From: CAYYIS01 sp964470965
GTDB taxonomy: Bacteria > JAAXHH01 > JABIQT01
Length of the DNA: 64,000 nt
Direction: 5' to 3'
NCBI GenBank assembly: GCA_964470965.1
Contig: CAYYIS010000003.1
Coordinates: 124,001-188,000 of the forward strand
In this document: positions 53,354-62,252 of the stretch, one piece after another
Layout of the letters: every line of letters begins with the position of its first letter
Numbering within the stretch: the stretch's first letter is position 1
Made by a program: the position numbers and the translations under genes
The notes under the pieces: model-generated
Seen by the model: only the letters and a program-made list of their open reading frames with translations
Database searches by the model: none
What the model was told of the DNA's origin: nothing

Positions 53354-53638
53354 TTACCGAACGGTATTCACACCCCCGTCCATCACATCGACACCGGCGT
53401 TACTTTCCGGATTTATTCGTGACAGATCAATCCCTTTCGAGCGATTCCAATCTAAGGTGCATGGCGTCCCCAATATCAAGGTCGGGACCAGGTTGAAACC
53501 GCCCGAAACCGGGACCTGTGCATATTCAGATGGTGCGCCGTCAACCGGAATGATTCCGTCCCAGTGATTCGATCGGACTATTATCGATTGTTTTAAGATC
53601 TTGGCGGTTGTCTGACCATGCTTGTAAATGGCTAACAA
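53354..53638 (-). CDS. Uncertain hypothetical ORF or gene fragment
   Basis: 94 codons from TTG 53638, 19 bases after the alcohol dehydrogenase stop. The composition is protein-like (NHWDGIIPVDGAPSEYAQVP, then GIDLSRINPESNAGVDVMDG) with no signal peptide. No ribosome site is seen and I do not recognise a family, so it may be a small protein or the tail of a degraded gene. The surrounding 53240-53657 region holds nothing else I can support. Confidence 0.3.
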   Translation of the reverse strand: MLAIYKHGQTTAKILKQSIIVRSNHWDGIIPVDGAPSEYAQVPVSGGFNLVPTLILGTPCTLDWNRSKGIDLSRINPESNAGVDVMDGGVNTVR

Positions 53639-53657
53639 GTAGGGAATGACGCATCCT

Positions 53658-54887
53658 TCAGGAAGCGTTTCGGAAATCGAACACCACTTTTACGGCTCCC
53701 TCTTTTCCGGCTTGGATTGCGTGTTGAATGGCTTTTCGATACCGAGCAAGTGGATAGGTTGAGGTAACCAGCGGCATCAGGCGCGTGCCGTGTGTTTCAA
53801 GCAGGCGCATGGCCAATTCGAACGTTCGGATCCGACCGCCTTCATGTGTTTCACTTCCATATGCATAGGCACCTAGAACATTCAGTTCCTTGTACCAGAT
53901 AGAGGTCCAGTCCACTCCGGACGGAATTCCGGGCATCCCGACGACTGCGACGGTACCGCGTGCCCGGGTAAGTCTAAGCGCATCATCGATGGTCTGGGCA
54001 GCGCCGACACAGTCGAATGTAGTGTCTACGCCGCCGATGACAGTTGGCTTTCCGATCTCCGGTTTATACCGCTCCGCCCCAGTTTCATTGCCGATTGTTT
54101 CGTACAACATACGTCCATCTCTGATGATTTCATCGGCGCCCAAATCACGGGCAAAAGTTTGCTGGTGCGGATAGCGCGCCACTGCCAGAATCCGGCAGTG
54201 GCTTCCTATGGCTCGCAGGGCTGCGATGGTCAGCAGGCCGATCGTACCGCATCCGATAACGAGCACGGTGTCCGTGTCGTCCGGACGCGCCAGAAGTGCG
54301 GCATGGAGGCAGCAGCTGAATGGCTCAACGAGCACCGCCTCCTCGTCCGATATTTCGTCCGGCACCCGGTGCAACTGAAAGGCATGGGCGATAAACTCCG
54401 CACTCCATCCACCGCCCGTATCCCGGCAATAACCGGTCTGTATACCCGGCGCCAGGACGCCGTGCATCACCTGTTCGCAGTTCCCGTAGGCGCCCTCCTT
54501 ACAGCGATCGCACATCGGCTCGATACCGCGTACCGGGCAACAGAGCGCCGGTTCCAGTACCACTCGATCGCCGACGGAAACCGTGGTTACCTCACTGCCT
54601 GTTTCGCTTACTTCACCGACCACTTCATGGCCGAACACGAACGGCCACGAGGTCATTGGCGAAAAATAAGGACTGCCCTTGGCCCGGATCGTGGAGAGAT
54701 CAGATCCGCAGATTCCACTGAGTCTAGTCTGAATCCGCACCCAGGAACCGTTCGGCATTGCCGGCGGTGCCACATTCGCCATTCGTATGCAGGAAAAATT
54801 ACCTGTACTCACCCCGGGCCAAAATCCGCTCAATCCTCTAACGAACAGATATCGGGGAACGCTTTTTATATACTCGATGGCGTCCAC
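53658..54887 (-). CDS. Zinc-dependent medium-chain alcohol dehydrogenase
   Basis: About 409 aa. Catalytic-zinc ligands are Cys in GICGSD and His-Glu in GHEVVGE; the four-Cys structural zinc site lies in the stretch CCPVRG..CDRCKEG..NCE. The NAD-binding motif is VLVIGCGTIGLLTI. Its N-terminal half is unusual (IEYIKSVPRYLFVRG), a feature of a distinct MDR subgroup. GTG 54887 has GGGGA 8 bases upstream; a TTG at 54902 is 15 bases earlier. It overlaps the HAD-IB gene end, so all three genes of the cluster are coupled. A fatty-alcohol or aldehyde substrate is plausible. Confidence 0.9.
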   Translation of the reverse strand: MDAIEYIKSVPRYLFVRGLSGFWPGVSTGNFSCIRMANVAPPAMPNGSWVRIQTRLSGICGSDLSTIRAKGSPYFSPMTSWPFVFGHEVVGEVSETGSEVTTVSVGDRVVLEPALCCPVRGIEPMCDRCKEGAYGNCEQVMHGVLAPGIQTGYCRDTGGGWSAEFIAHAFQLHRVPDEISDEEAVLVEPFSCCLHAALLARPDDTDTVLVIGCGTIGLLTIAALRAIGSHCRILAVARYPHQQTFARDLGADEIIRDGRMLYETIGNETGAERYKPEIGKPTVIGGVDTTFDCVGAAQTIDDALRLTRARGTVAVVGMPGIPSGVDWTSIWYKELNVLGAYAYGSETHEGGRIRTFELAMRLLETHGTRLMPLVTSTYPLARYRKAIQHAIQAGKEGAVKVVFDFRNAS

Positions 54888-55567
54888 TCTTTTATTCCCC
54901 AATCCTTCTCTTCAGCGATCCTTCGGAGCTTTCTTCCCGGATTCACAACTGTGGCATGACCGACGCTATGGAGCATCGGTAGATCAGAACTGCTGTCGGC
55001 ATATGCATAGCTTTTGGCCAGGCTGATATGGTGTTCTTCGGCATAAGCTCTCATCACCCTGGCTTTTTCTTCGTCACCGATGGGTGGCCCCGTTAGTGTG
55101 CCGGTCAGACGCCCATTTTTTTCGTGCATCTTTACGGCGATCAGCTCATCGGTTTTAAGGAATGCCGAGACCGGTTCCATGATAAAATCGAGCGATCCTG
55201 TGATGAGGACCACCCGCTCCCCCCGGGACCGGTGTTCCGCGATCCGTTCAATAGCGCCTGAAAACATACGCGGGCGAATAAAATGTTCGAAATGGTCGTC
55301 GTTTCGGTCGCGGATCTGTGCCACCTCCATTCCCCGATAGTTATTATAAAACACCCGGTTGAAACGGCTCCTATCGGCCATATCCAGCAACAGGTAATAT
55401 GCGACCTTTGGAAGAAATGCGGCCGTCCATGCGGTACGGCGGGTATCGGAAAATCCATACGTGGCGAAGTAGGCGTAATAGTGGACGACGGTCGCCTCCA
55501 CGATGGTGCCGTCCACGTCGAAGAAGGCTGCGACATCGTGAGATTGCGGCTCAGACGGCACGGTCAT
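54866..55567 (-). CDS. HAD-IB (SerB-like) phosphatase
   Basis: 233 aa. HAD motif I (FFDVDGTIVEATV), motif II (VLITGSLDFIMEPV), and motifs III and IV (KARVMRAYAEE, SYAYADSSSDLPML) are complete. Cap type IB enzymes related to SerB and to the HAD domains fused to lysophosphatidic acid acyltransferases act on phospho-alcohols. Its ATG lies 17 bases inside the end of the large multidomain gene. In the cluster it may dephosphorylate a lipid intermediate. Confidence 0.9.
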   Translation of the reverse strand: MTVPSEPQSHDVAAFFDVDGTIVEATVVHYYAYFATYGFSDTRRTAWTAAFLPKVAYYLLLDMADRSRFNRVFYNNYRGMEVAQIRDRNDDHFEHFIRPRMFSGAIERIAEHRSRGERVVLITGSLDFIMEPVSAFLKTDELIAVKMHEKNGRLTGTLTGPPIGDEEKARVMRAYAEEHHISLAKSYAYADSSSDLPMLHSVGHATVVNPGRKLRRIAEEKDWGIKEWTPSSI

Positions 55568-58500
55568 CTCGTAGGTGTTCTATGGACGCACGGACTTGGT
55601 CTATCACTTCCTTGTAAAGACCGTAATTCATGCGTGTCCCCTTTTTTTTTCGGTACGACCCCATCTCGATAGGCGGTCCGAACGCCACTTCGATTCGGCT
55701 GCTTCGGGGAATAGATCGCCCCTTGGGCAAAGCCTGAAACGTCCCCCGTATATATGCCGGCACGATCGGCACATTCAGTTCGAATGCCAGGAGTCCGAGG
55801 CCAACTTTTAACGGCTGTAACTCACCGGTTATGGACCGGGTGCCTTCGGGATAGATTAGGATCGGCGTGGTGGGTGAAAGTACCTGTGATGATACCTGCA
55901 GGCCCGATACTACATTCTCATGCCTGTCGAACGGTACCGCGTCCATTATAGTTTTAAAAAACCAAGTTTTGAGCGGTGTATCGAAGAAATAATCTTTGGC
56001 ACCGAGAATACTCATACGATCCACTTTTCGCCACAGCGCCGTGATGATCGCACCGGAATCGAGATGGCTGCAATGATTGGCGGCTACGATAAACGACGAA
56101 TTCTTTGGCAGATGTTCCAGGCCCCGGTACGTGAGCCCGAAATAGGTGTGGTACATCAACCTGCCCACGAACCAGAATACACGTTGTGCCAGACCGCGTC
56201 GCGGCCTCTGTTTTTTCGCAGTTCCATTTTCGTCATGAAGCACTTTCTCCCAGTACGCAGACGTATCGACTGGCCGATCAATACCGGAAACCACCGACGC
56301 ATCCGGGTTGATGGAGTGCTGCACCGTGTTGAGCACATCCTGTACGGTATGTACCTGAAGAGCCTTAGTATCTGGAATCGTTGTGTTGAACCGCGTCTCA
56401 AGGGCCGCCAGCAATTCAAGACGCATCAAGGAATCCATGAGATCGTCGAGCGATCGGTTCGGTTTCACGATAAGCTCGGCAACTGGTCGGTTCGTGAGCT
56501 GGCCAATGACGCCGTATACGGCCTGGTCCCATGTAACTCCGGCCGGGTCTTCGTCATCAACTGTCGTTTCAGTTGCGCCGTTCTGCTCGCTCTGTATCTT
56601 CTCGCTCAGCATGGTCCGGTACCGGGCGCGCCGCTGCTGGCCGTCTTCCTCATCCGGTATCTGGCCATCCCAAATGTGTACGTGTTGGATACGCTGATAG
56701 CTGGGGAGAGATTTCGAAATAGCCTGAACCGTTTCGATCACGTCCGCCCGGTATGTTTCAATATCCTGTGCTCCCGGATACGCGTCCCAGTCAGGCACCA
56801 GAACCGCATGGATGTCTTCGCTCATGGTTTGGGATGTAAGAACACCCACGATACGAAATTCCTTCGTGTATGGCACGGACTGGTAGAAACACTCCACTTC
56901 ATCCGGGTACACATTTTTCCCGGCACCGGTTACGATTAGATCCTTAATGCGGCCGGTAATGTACAAATAGTTGTCCTCATCAAGCCGGCCGATATCGCCG
57001 GTATACAGCCATCCGTCCCTCAGGTATTCCGCGGAGGCGATCGGATTTTCCAGATATCCGGCCATTACGTTAGGGCCGCGGACTACGACCTCGCCACATC
57101 CGTCGTCATCTGGTTGTTTGATATGCAGATCGATACCCGGCAGAGGCTGGCCGACCGATGCGGGTTTACTCCTTTCCGGAGGGTTGACGGTTAAAATAGG
57201 TGCGGTTTCGGTGAGGCCGTAGCCCTCGTATATGGTCAGGCCCATTTGCCGGTAAGCCTCGTACAGGTCCGGACTCAATGCGGCGCCGCCGCTCACTAGC
57301 AGCCTCAATCGACCAATCACCGTTTCAGAAGGCCGCCCTGCTCCGTTACCGTCGATCGACGGTTCTGTTGTTTTTCGTAGTCTTTCGTAGAGCAGTCGAA
57401 AGATCCTCGGAACCGACAGGATACAGGTGGTGTTAGTTTCCGACATCAAATCGACTAACACGCGTGTCTTCAAGGTATCCGCGTACGTGATGGTCGCACC
57501 AGCATAGAAAGGCATCAGAAAACCGCCGGTGAATTCCAAGGCGTGGTTGAGCGGCAGGAGGGAAAGAAATTGGTCCGTGCGGTACGCTCTGAGCACATCG
57601 GCTAAAGCCAGCAGGTCCGATACGAAATTTCCATGCGTCAGCATCGCGCCCCGGGGATCGACGGCGGTACCCTTGGTGAAGATGATAGAGGCCATCGTAT
57701 TCGGTTCCACCGTGGCCCAGGAAGGCGGGTCCGAATCCGAATTTATGGGGGATTCCGGTAGGGGTTCCTCGCCGAACGACCGACCATAATTGTCGATGTT
57801 CCACAGGAAGACTTCGATATCATCTCCCGCTCCGAGTACGCTAATGGACTCCTCCGAACAAAGAATCGCTCGGGCCTTCGTAAACCGGGCCAGGGCCCAT
57901 ATCTCCCGCGGGGGTGTCTGCCGATCGATAGGCACCACGGTGGCTCCGGCCACCATAGCTGCGAAATACGCGATGCCCCATTCCGGTTTGTTCTCGGAGA
58001 AGAGCAGTACCCGTTCACCGGGATGCAATCCATTCTGACGCCAGTGCCACCCCATATGGCCTGCCAACGCGTGTACGTCGTTATAGGAATACCGGACCCA
58101 GGTATCGCCCTGTTTCATTTGAAGTGCGGTTTTTGCACCGTAGGTCCCCGCGCTTTTATTAAGGATATCGGTAATAGTATCCAGATGCGGCAACGCATCG
58201 GGTTCGTATTCGTTGAACCCGGACCGTTCTGCCACTTCCGCCTCTTCGGTATCATCCTTGGCAGCCGGTTGCTCTATTTTCAACACATAGCGCTGGAGAC
58301 CGGGGATATGGATGTCCTGAATATATTCCTCCCACCGAATCCTACCGACATCACAGTTGAACACCGCCTGATCTTCCGGATCGAGGCTTTCATGCAATTG
58401 GGCGGTTCTTCTCGTCTCAAATGTGCAGTCGAGTGTGGTATACGGACTATAGATCTCAGCGTAATAGAGCATGCGGGTGATAGCCGATTTTATCACATTG

Positions 58501-59867
58501 GCACGCTGGCGCCACCGGTTGGCCGCCGCATTCCAAGACAGACGTTCCAGGCACCATTGCGCGATACCGAGCGGCCAGGTGTATTTGACATTACACTGCC
58601 GCTTGAACTGATCGAGTGTCGGATAGCGCCACCGCTTGATCGGAATGGGATCGCCCTTTTTGTCCAGTCGGGGATTCTTCTGGAAATAATCGTAAACCAG
58701 ATCGTACAGCCGGCTTATTTTAATAGGGTTTATATCACCGGTTGCCACCTGAAAAACGGAGACACCTCCCTCCTTTGCGGTACGCGGTATGGCAGCCAGC
58801 ACCGTATTGGCCACGATATCCACCGGTACCACATCGAGGACGATCTCAGGATCCGCAGGGAAGTCGGGGAGACGGCCGCGACTGATGGCGTCGATCAGCG
58901 GATCAGCAACTTTCAGATCCTCCACCCAGCCCGGCTCCGGTTCCACCAGGCTGCCTTCGACGATTGACGGACGCACGATCGCCACCGGAAGATCTTCACG
59001 GTATTTCACGATCATCTGTTCCCCCATGGCCTTGGTCATGGTGTAAATGTCGTGCCAGCCCCATGATTTGGAACGGCGGATGCCTTCGTCCGCAAGACGT
59101 TTTTTCAGCCAGCGCTTCCGGTATGTCTCTATCTGGGCATCCAGCCAGCGCTGTGAGGGTTTTGAATTTTGCCTCAGCGCGGCGCGGCGGAACGCTTTCT
59201 TCTGTTCCTCCGAATGGGCGTCCTCATGGGCCTTTCCGGCGAAGGCGAAGATATCCTTGATCTCATCATCCAAGTTGAACGGCGTCTGGTTCAGCCCGAT
59301 CTCCTGCGCCATAGATCGGTCCGGTTCCGGCGGCAGTTCCGGCACACTGCCGCGCCGGTTGCCGCTCACAAAGGCGGTCGATACATGGATCAGTACGGCG
59401 TCGTCGCACGCTTTGGCGAATTCCATCACACGTCTGGCGCCCAGCGCGTTGAGCTTCATCGCATAGTCCACTTCTTCGTCGAAAGCCACCGACGCGGCGC
59501 AGGCTATTACCACCTGCACTTGTTTTGTCAGCTGCTCATACACGTCGGGATCGATGCCGAGATGATCCTGTGTCAGATCCCCTTCTACCGGTATGGTTTT
59601 TTCACGGAGAATATCCAGTAGCCGGTCGCCGTGTATGCCGCGGAGCCGGTCGAACACGGAGGACTGAAAAATTTCTTTCTCCATGCGTTCTTCCGCCGAA
59701 AGGGTGGTGCCGTTCTTTAGCCGCTTCGGCCGGATACAGGCCAGGTACACCCGCCTGATATCCGGTGCCTGCCGGAATAATTTTTCGACAATACCTTTGG
59801 CGAGGAAACCGGTCGTACCTGTAATGAGAAGCGTTTTGTCGTTCAGATAGTTGGCAATACCGCTCAT
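55551..59867 (-). CDS. Four-module protein: fatty acyl reductase, AMP-binding domain, carrier protein, PlsC-type acyltransferase (ElbD-like)
   Basis: About 1438 aa (numbers from GTG 59876; ATG 59867 is the likelier start). Modules: (1) residues 15-500, NAD-binding_4 reductase with TGTTGFLAKG and catalytic Y278-x3-K282, reducing an acyl thioester to the aldehyde or alcohol; (2) about 565-1095, AMP-binding fold with YEGYGLTETAP and YTGDIGRL; (3) about 1110-1190, carrier protein with attachment Ser 1149 (MDSLMRLELL); (4) about 1230-1430, acyltransferase with N-H1268-x4-D1273 and PEGTRS. The domain set recalls M. xanthus ElbD, implicated in ether-lipid synthesis. HAD-IB and alcohol dehydrogenase genes follow, overlapping. 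Confidence 0.93.
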   Translation of the reverse strand: MSGIANYLNDKTLLITGTTGFLAKGIVEKLFRQAPDIRRVYLACIRPKRLKNGTTLSAEERMEKEIFQSSVFDRLRGIHGDRLLDILREKTIPVEGDLTQDHLGIDPDVYEQLTKQVQVVIACAASVAFDEEVDYAMKLNALGARRVMEFAKACDDAVLIHVSTAFVSGNRRGSVPELPPEPDRSMAQEIGLNQTPFNLDDEIKDIFAFAGKAHEDAHSEEQKKAFRRAALRQNSKPSQRWLDAQIETYRKRWLKKRLADEGIRRSKSWGWHDIYTMTKAMGEQMIVKYREDLPVAIVRPSIVEGSLVEPEPGWVEDLKVADPLIDAISRGRLPDFPADPEIVLDVVPVDIVANTVLAAIPRTAKEGGVSVFQVATGDINPIKISRLYDLVYDYFQKNPRLDKKGDPIPIKRWRYPTLDQFKRQCNVKYTWPLGIAQWCLERLSWNAAANRWRQRANVIKSAITRMLYYAEIYSPYTTLDCTFETRRTAQLHESLDPEDQAVFNCDVGRIRWEEYIQDIHIPGLQRYVLKIEQPAAKDDTEEAEVAERSGFNEYEPDALPHLDTITDILNKSAGTYGAKTALQMKQGDTWVRYSYNDVHALAGHMGWHWRQNGLHPGERVLLFSENKPEWGIAYFAAMVAGATVVPIDRQTPPREIWALARFTKARAILCSEESISVLGAGDDIEVFLWNIDNYGRSFGEEPLPESPINSDSDPPSWATVEPNTMASIIFTKGTAVDPRGAMLTHGNFVSDLLALADVLRAYRTDQFLSLLPLNHALEFTGGFLMPFYAGATITYADTLKTRVLVDLMSETNTTCILSVPRIFRLLYERLRKTTEPSIDGNGAGRPSETVIGRLRLLVSGGAALSPDLYEAYRQMGLTIYEGYGLTETAPILTVNPPERSKPASVGQPLPGIDLHIKQPDDDGCGEVVVRGPNVMAGYLENPIASAEYLRDGWLYTGDIGRLDEDNYLYITGRIKDLIVTGAGKNVYPDEVECFYQSVPYTKEFRIVGVLTSQTMSEDIHAVLVPDWDAYPGAQDIETYRADVIETVQAISKSLPSYQRIQHVHIWDGQIPDEEDGQQRRARYRTMLSEKIQSEQNGATETTVDDEDPAGVTWDQAVYGVIGQLTNRPVAELIVKPNRSLDDLMDSLMRLELLAALETRFNTTIPDTKALQVHTVQDVLNTVQHSINPDASVVSGIDRPVDTSAYWEKVLHDENGTAKKQRPRRGLAQRVFWFVGRLMYHTYFGLTYRGLEHLPKNSSFIVAANHCSHLDSGAIITALWRKVDRMSILGAKDYFFDTPLKTWFFKTIMDAVPFDRHENVVSGLQVSSQVLSPTTPILIYPEGTRSITGELQPLKVGLGLLAFELNVPIVPAYIRGTFQALPKGRSIPRSSRIEVAFGPPIEMGSYRKKKGTRMNYGLYKEVIDQVRASIEHLRDDRAV

Positions 59868-59952
59868 AGAATTCACAGTCCGGGAGCAGTGCGGGCGTTG
59901 CCGCAGCCGCTATAAGATATTTCCTTAATTTAATATATGATGATCTCGCCCT

Positions 59953-59981
59953 ATTCTGTGCCAAAACCATTTATAAGTCAA
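59953..59981 (-). promoter_or_regulatory. Promoter candidate for the ether-lipid-like cluster
   Basis: On the minus strand TTGACT (59976-59981), 17-base spacer, CAGAAT (59953-59958), about 80 bases upstream of the large gene's start. Confidence 0.4.
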
Positions 59982-60045
59982 GCCATATTTGCGTTCTTGA
60001 CCGCAAGGACGGCCGGTGAAATGGGGTGCGATGTTTCCTGTTGCC

Positions 60046-61107
60046 TTACTGTTTTTCCATCAACTCCTTGAAATAATCCACCCAGGGGATCGGCGTCGGA
60101 TTCACGCCATTGAGGACGGCCTGGTAGAAGCTTGCGAAGCCGCCCATGAGTAACATGTCGAACGCCTGGGTGAGCACCGAATCGCCGCACGGAGTGAGTG
60201 AGTGTGAGGCCACGTTTTGCTCTTCCAGCACCTGTCTTGTGATAGCATACCGATTCTGGATCCGGCTGTTGTAAAGGTCCGATTCAATCATCACTGCCAG
60301 CAAACCCTTTCGGACCGCGTTCGGCCCGGTCAGGCCTTCCAGGAGGTGATGGTTCAACTCCGGTATCAGGAACCAGGCGGCCATGTTCTTGGCGTTTTCG
60401 TTCCACTGGTTCGCCAGGATGTGCGCATTCCCGGCGAGGTGTTCGGAGGCCATAAACAGAGGGGTGCGGCATCGTGCCCGGTTGGCGAAAATCAGCGCCG
60501 GGTTCGCATCGTCAAGCCCGCTGTAGATTTCCCTGGATGATCTCAGAGAGGAAAGAGTGTTTTGCATTTCGTTATCCGTCAAATCGATGAAGCCAAGTTG
60601 CCGGAAAACACCTAGCTGATAGGTCGCCGCATATCCGATGGCTATACGCGGCTGTTCACAGGGGTTGTGCTCACTCTTGAACACGACTGACGGGATGCCG
60701 TAGGACTTCGCCACGGATGCCAGCTTGCCGCCGGTGGTAAGTGCCACCATCGGGCTACCTGTTCCCTGGGCCTGCTCTGCGGCCGCCAAAACTTCTTCCG
60801 TCCCACCGGAATAACTGGACAGTAGCACCAGAGTCTGCCGATCTACCCAGGAAGGGAGTGTGTAGTCGGAGACGATGGTGACTGGTACAGATAGCCGGTC
60901 CCGGAAGACGCTCTGAATGAAATGGGTCGGAATGGCGGACCCCCCCATCCCTGCGACAACTACATGGCGCACCTCGCGGTAGGCATCCGGAAACGATCGA
61001 TCGGCGATGTCCGCCCATGCCGCTTCGATCTGATTGGGAATGTTGCCGACCGATGAAAACATGTCCCGCGGGTCGTACTGTCTAACCAACGATGCAGTAA
61101 TTGCCAT
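60046..61107 (-). CDS. Bifunctional phosphoglucose/phosphomannose isomerase
   Basis: 353 aa, two SIS domains. It interconverts glucose-6-phosphate or mannose-6-phosphate with fructose-6-phosphate, the archaeal/deep-branching PGI/PMI type. Signatures are VVVAGMGGSAIP, LVLLSSYSGGTEEVLAA and SEHLAGNAHILANQWNENAK. The start is ATG 61107 with GGGAGG 4 bases upstream; a TTG at 61110 is in the same frame. It follows the aldo/keto reductase on the same strand by about 40 bases. Confidence 0.9.
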   Translation of the reverse strand: MAITASLVRQYDPRDMFSSVGNIPNQIEAAWADIADRSFPDAYREVRHVVVAGMGGSAIPTHFIQSVFRDRLSVPVTIVSDYTLPSWVDRQTLVLLSSYSGGTEEVLAAAEQAQGTGSPMVALTTGGKLASVAKSYGIPSVVFKSEHNPCEQPRIAIGYAATYQLGVFRQLGFIDLTDNEMQNTLSSLRSSREIYSGLDDANPALIFANRARCRTPLFMASEHLAGNAHILANQWNENAKNMAAWFLIPELNHHLLEGLTGPNAVRKGLLAVMIESDLYNSRIQNRYAITRQVLEEQNVASHSLTPCGDSVLTQAFDMLLMGGFASFYQAVLNGVNPTPIPWVDYFKELMEKQ

Positions 61108-61150
61108 CAAACCTCCCGGTGATATTCAACGCATCCAACTTATTGTTATT

Positions 61151-62026
61151 TTAAGGCGCCACACCAAACGCCGCCTCAAACGCCGTCCATATCTCCTGCG
61201 GTACGTCCGCCGTAACTGCCTGATATACTTCGTCCACTTCCAGGCGATTACACGGCCCGGCCATGACGATGCCCTCGATAGGAGCTGCCAAGCAGAATTG
61301 CGCAGCCAGATGGCGGATGTTCACATCGTGATCACGGCACCATTGCCACATATCGTGTGTGTCGGGGAATTGGCATCTGTCCGGTTCCTCGCCGGTCAGA
61401 AGTCCCATACCGAGTATGCTGGCTAGAATGATACCCACACCCCTTTGTCTGGCCAGGGGCAATGTGGATGTTGCTACGGATTGATCCAGGAGTGTATAAT
61501 CCAAAAACGACAGTACGATTTCTATATGACCGGTTTCGATGGCCCGGCGGTGAAAATCGTGCGGGCGGCATCCAATGCCTATGTGGCCGATCATTCCCTC
61601 TTCTTTCATCTCGAGTAGTTCATCCAGCGCGTGGCCCGGAGCAAGCGGGATATTTATATCTGAAGGATCATGAATAAGGACCGAGTCCAGGTAGTCCGTT
61701 TTTAAATTTTTTAGACTATTTTCCACACTCCAGCGTGTACCTTTCTTGGTATAGTCCTGCGGCCGGTCTCGGTGAGTCCCTGTTTTGGTTTGGAGATAAA
61801 TCTTATCCCGCCACCCACCTTCCAACGCCAGGCCCACCCGCCGCTCGCTCTCGCCGTAGCCGGCTGAAGTATCTATGTAATTCATCCCCAGCTCTATGGC
61901 GTGCCGTATCCCTTCGACCGCATCAAGGTCCGAGCTTTTATCGCTGCCGAACCAGGCACACCCTACTCCAAGCGCGGTGGGCGTCATCCCTGTATTACCC
62001 AATTTACGTGTCTCAAGTTCCGCCAT
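61151..62026 (-). CDS. Aldo/keto reductase
   Basis: 291 aa NAD(P)H-dependent TIM-barrel oxidoreductase. Its catalytic tetrad is visible: Asp in YIDTSAGYGESERRVG (with Tyr), Lys in LQTKTGTH, His in DSVLIHDPSD. It begins ETRKLGNTGMTPTALGVGCAWFG, a typical AKR N-terminus. AAGGAG six bases upstream of ATG supports the start. It lies upstream of the PGI/PMI gene and divergent from the aldolase gene. Confidence 0.93.
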   Translation of the reverse strand: MAELETRKLGNTGMTPTALGVGCAWFGSDKSSDLDAVEGIRHAIELGMNYIDTSAGYGESERRVGLALEGGWRDKIYLQTKTGTHRDRPQDYTKKGTRWSVENSLKNLKTDYLDSVLIHDPSDINIPLAPGHALDELLEMKEEGMIGHIGIGCRPHDFHRRAIETGHIEIVLSFLDYTLLDQSVATSTLPLARQRGVGIILASILGMGLLTGEEPDRCQFPDTHDMWQWCRDHDVNIRHLAAQFCLAAPIEGIVMAGPCNRLEVDEVYQAVTADVPQEIWTAFEAAFGVAP

Positions 62027-62252
62027 CTGAGACTCCTTAATCCTGCTTGCATTCAGTCACGCTAACCCTGTAATTCTGCATACACCGAGTCAAGATCAAT
62101 CAACGGCTACAATGTAACCTGTTGCCCCATATCATTACAATCGGTATTTTTCTTTGAAACATATGGATCAATAGAATTGCGCAGCAATAGCCTGACAATC
62201 GGAAAGATCACTCGGGATCTTTCAAACAATAAAGCAACCCAAAGGAGTCTTC

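Noticed and set aside
58023..58967. A 314-codon plus-strand frame inside the four-module lipid gene
   Set aside because: Antisense to the reductase and AMP-binding modules; no domain in the plus frame.
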